Below are positions 12,054 to 13,848 of a DNA stretch of 13,848 nucleotides, piece after piece (the stretch's first letter is position 1; the number at the start of each line of letters is the position of its first letter). The stretch comes from Thermoplasmata archaeon (lineage in GTDB: Archaea > Thermoplasmatota > Thermoplasmata > Thermoplasmatales > Thermoplasmataceae). The notes under the pieces were generated by a model. The model was not told the DNA's origin, did no database searches, and saw only the letters and a list, made by a program, of their open reading frames with translations. Location of the stretch: contig JAJYRT010000038.1 of assembly GCA_021793945.1 (NCBI GenBank), positions 1-13,848 of the forward strand, written 5' to 3'. The position numbers were made by a program, and so were the translations under genes.

Positions 12054-13211
12054 TTGAGGAGTTATAGCATAAAGCTTTTAGATGTTAAAGAGGATGATAA
12101 ATTTGGGTATACTATTAGAAATGCCGTTACATCAGTGTCTGGAGCATCAGTTGGTGGTTTAGTAAAAATTCCAAAATATTGTTCCAAGAAACTTTCCGTA
12201 ACTTCCCCAATTAGAGAAATATTGATAACACTTACATTAAGTGAAATTATTGAAATCGATGGAAAAAATGAGAAAAGAAATGCTTTCATCTCTGATAGAA
12301 TCTCTGCAAAACTTTCCTCTGGACTTATTAATGTAGTGTTCGTAAGAATATCCAGAGCAGATGGAGCAGGATTCACATCTCTGAAGTCAAACATAGATAA
12401 AATAGCCGAGTTTGTTGTAGATATGATCTATAAGCATCCTAAGGTCGAGATTGTGTCTTTACCTTACATGGAGTTTTTAAAAAATGATTCTCCTGATGAT
12501 CTAATCGAATTTGATAGTCTCATAAGGGAGAGAATATCCCAAATAACTAACATAGAGTCCGGAACAGGAAAGATAGGATATTTTTTGCCATCTTACTACA
12601 CCAGAGAAAAAATCCCGGAGCTAGTTGAAAATTACGCATCTAAATTTGGAAGTAATGGGCTATTTATTTGCGATCTTGATGGTGCAACCTTCAGCAGCGT
12701 TGGGTACTCAGTAATATCCCAGGTAGCAAGAAAAATAGAAAATGAACATGGTGAGGAAAATTACTCGCTGTATGCCTTCAGCCTGAAGGAGAAAAAGAGT
12801 TCAGGAAATGAAGCTCCGGCGGAAGACATTCTCGCGCTTCTAAGCCAGGCTTCAATTGTGGGGCCATCTCACAAGAGAAGAATTCTGCCAAAGGATATTG
12901 TCAAAAAGTTAAAAGAGAATAATGAATTTAACCCTAAAATTCTTGAAAAAGACGACTATCTTTATTATCAATATTTAAACTACTACGGTTCAAAAAAGTT
13001 AGATGAATGGTTCTCAACTCATTTTAATAAGGAATCCCTCACAAATGAGAAGAAAAGGCATTTTGCTGAGTTATACAACAGTCAAATTACTATGGACACT
13101 CTGAGAGAACTTGCCTCGGATCCAGATGACAGTATCAAAAAATTGAAACGTGAAGAATTTTCTGATATATTGAAGTACATAGGGAATAAGCGTAAGAAAA
13201 TAGAGAGATAA
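12054..13211 (+). CDS. Unknown alpha/beta protein, 385 residues, third gene of the module
   Basis: I cannot name this family. Residues about 1-80 are beta-rich. Residues about 90-275 alternate strands and helices: INVVFVRISRADG, IDKIAEFVVDMIYKHP, VEIVSLPYMEF, KIGYFLPSYY, KIPELVENYASKFGSNGLFI, CDLDGATF and YSLYAFSLKEK. This could be a TIM-barrel-like or other alpha/beta enzyme fold. DLDG and DGAG are candidate active-site loops, but no known signature is complete. The last 90 residues are charged and helical (EWFSTHFNKESLTNEKKRHFAELYN and onward). It starts at TTG 12054 directly after the preceding stop. A resemblance to tRNA-guanine transglycosylase-type barrels was considered but is weak. 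Its operon with a YwgA-like protein suggests a defence or stability role. Confidence 0.6.
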   Translation: MRSYSIKLLDVKEDDKFGYTIRNAVTSVSGASVGGLVKIPKYCSKKLSVTSPIREILITLTLSEIIEIDGKNEKRNAFISDRISAKLSSGLINVVFVRISRADGAGFTSLKSNIDKIAEFVVDMIYKHPKVEIVSLPYMEFLKNDSPDDLIEFDSLIRERISQITNIESGTGKIGYFLPSYYTREKIPELVENYASKFGSNGLFICDLDGATFSSVGYSVISQVARKIENEHGEENYSLYAFSLKEKKSSGNEAPAEDILALLSQASIVGPSHKRRILPKDIVKKLKENNEFNPKILEKDDYLYYQYLNYYGSKKLDEWFSTHFNKESLTNEKKRHFAELYNSQITMDTLRELASDPDDSIKKLKREEFSDILKYIGNKRKKIER

Positions 13212-13219
13212 GCAGAGGA

Positions 13220-13238
13220 AATTTTTTACTTTGTTTTA
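13220..13238 (+). terminator. Possible T-run terminator after the three-gene module
   Basis: TTTTTT (13222-13227) followed by TTTGTTTTA starts ten bases after the TAA stop at 13209-13211. This is consistent with an archaeal T-run terminator. Confidence 0.35.
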
Positions 13239-13273
13239 ATCCTGTTGAAAAGGATATGTTAGCATAAGGAGAG

Positions 13274-13287
13274 ATATGATATCATAT
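13274..13287. repeat. Perfect 14-base palindrome ATATGATATCATAT
   Basis: The dyad lies downstream of the three-gene module and is followed by two ATACTGCA copies within about 40 bases. It could be an operator for the promoter at 13372, but at this AT content chance is not excluded. Confidence 0.3.
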
Positions 13288-13371
13288 TCTGTATCATACT
13301 GCAATAATGCAATAAAATACTGCATCCAGAAGAGATTTATGACATGGTGGTGGAGGTTTTCCTATTATCAT

Positions 13372-13383
13372 TATTATATAAAT
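13372..13383 (+). promoter_or_regulatory. TATA box TATTATATAAAT
   Basis: A near-ideal archaeal TATA box centred about 27 bases upstream of ATG 13405. This is the classical leaderless spacing, and it points to a gene starting there. Confidence 0.5.
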
Positions 13384-13404
13384 ATGTACAGGCACTCTAA
13401 CAGG

Positions 13405-13506
13405 ATGGATATTGTAAAATACATCAGTCTGGCAGGAATGCTTGGTTGATTTTTGCTAATACTCCTTGGCACAGGGATAATCTGATTCGGCATTTGACGG
13501 TTATAA
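13405..13506 (+). pseudogene. Small membrane-protein-like ORF with three in-frame TGA codons
   Basis: From ATG 13405 the frame reads MDIVKYISLAGMLG, TGA, FLLILLGTGII, TGA, FGI, TGA, RL, TAA (13504-13506). If the TGA codons (13447, 13483, 13495) were Trp, the product would be a 33-residue single-span membrane peptide, a type common in archaeal viruses and plasmids. A good TATA box sits 27 bases upstream. The simplest reading is a decayed gene in which TGG codons became TGA. Genuine UGA readthrough or recoding is possible but unsupported, because other genes in the window use TGA as stop and TGG as Trp. A separate frame from ATG 13276 (behind GGAGAG) runs into the first TGA and would give a 57-residue peptide. 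Confidence 0.35.
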
Positions 13507-13745
13507 TACTATATTCCTCTCAAAGGCTTCCCTCGAGTTCTGACTGCACGACGCATTGATTTTATCTTTGTAATGTGAAATCCCACGGTCTTCTGTGCGC
13601 CATAATAGAGCTACTACAGGTCTGGAAACGGATAGAAACCAATCATTTCTTTGAAATAGATAATTCTGTTGCGAAAGCTGAATATCTAAACCAGCATTTT
13701 TAAAGTGTATGTGGTTTCCGTCATAGCGTCCCAAAAGTTGTGTAA
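13507..13745. other. Region downstream of the partial transposase
   Basis: A minus-strand frame (13501-13749, 82 codons) is open here and overlaps the transposase stop as TCATGA. Its protein has no recognisable domain, and its composition is not clearly coding. The stretch may be the non-coding end of an insertion sequence plus flank. Confidence 0.3.
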
Positions 13746-13848
13746 TCATGAAGGATACCTCTCCTGGAACATTTCCCTGATCTCATCCGTGCATTTATAG
13801 AATCCCTTCAAGGATCTCTGTGACCATTTCTCATTTATCTCAGCAACC
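13746..13848 (-). CDS. C-terminal end of a likely transposase (partial)
   Basis: The minus frame entering from the window edge encodes 33 complete residues with a TGA stop at 13746-13748. It reads VAEINEKWSQRSLKGFYKC, then TDEIREMFQERYPS. The E-I-N-E-K-W and closing M-F-x-E-R-Y pattern recalls the C-termini of IS256/mutator-type transposases, but only this short tail is visible and the family is tentative. Codon use looks genuinely coding, with charged amphipathic helices. If it is an insertion sequence, its end should lie between 13746 and about 13500. No boundary can be fixed without the other terminal repeat. Confidence 0.45.
   Translation of the reverse strand, partial: VAEINEKWSQRSLKGFYKCTDEIREMFQERYPS

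Noticed and set aside
13405..13506. Whole-element recoding of UGA to Trp
   Set aside because: Many genes here, including the helicase and its neighbours, end in TGA with exact ATGA overlaps and use TGG for Trp, so a general code change is not supported.
13501..13749. 82-codon minus-strand ORF
   Set aside because: It has no recognisable domain and atypical composition, and it probably lies in the non-coding end of an insertion sequence. It is described only as a region.

Overview
The window looks like part of an archaeal chromosome, probably from the Thermoplasmatales or a close relative. The evidence is a tRNA-Ser without an encoded CCA, AT-rich TATA boxes about 25 bases upstream of ATGs (leaderless starts), strong GGAGG/GGTGA ribosome binding sites, frequent TTG/GTG starts after GGTGA, and heavy use of AGG/AGA and ATA codons. 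Most of the window looks like a mobile or accessory region: a plasmid- or virus-type replication operon surrounded by AT-rich cargo cassettes. No integrase and no second copy of the tRNA 3' end are visible, so the ends of the element are not defined here.

Layout: (1) 47-127, tRNA-Ser(UGA). (2) 265-2288, minus strand: a fused DNA methyltransferase/PD-(D/E)XK nuclease preceded by a small helical protein. (3) 2375-3233: a divergent regulatory pair, a double winged-helix/RHH protein on minus and a 48-residue RHH protein on plus, with a perfect palindrome between them. (4) 3087-7907: a tightly coupled operon of ten genes, nearly all joined by ATGA/GTGA overlaps or a few bases. It contains an SF3 helicase of the P4/D5 type without a visible primase domain, an 80-residue protein with a PCNA-binding-like N-terminus and a GINS B-domain-like body, a Hfq-like Sm protein with a KHA signature, and several unknown small proteins. 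(5) 7908-8301: AT-rich spacer. (6) 8302-9754: a helical protein overlapping or abutting a large PIN-domain nuclease. (7) 9829-11066: higher-GC small genes, including a Cys/Trp repeat protein, around a spacer with CCACAA repeats. (8) 11283-13211: an AT-rich three-gene module (YwgA-like winged helix, a small beta-rich protein and an alpha/beta protein of 385 residues). (9) 13212-13848: a promoter with a broken or recoded small membrane ORF, then the C-terminal end of a likely transposase on minus.

How the genes may work together: the 3087-7907 operon probably replicates and controls the element. The helicase would open an origin, and the small adaptor(s) could recruit host PCNA and the replisome, because no primase or polymerase is encoded here. 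The strongest unexplained signal is inside the helicase gene at 5101-5529. There, inverted repeats recur in different reading frames in a linker-coding segment, as expected of an origin embedded in its own initiator gene. The AT-rich cassettes (methylase-nuclease, PIN pair, three-gene module) look like defence or stability cargo. That role is inferred from context and domains, not shown.
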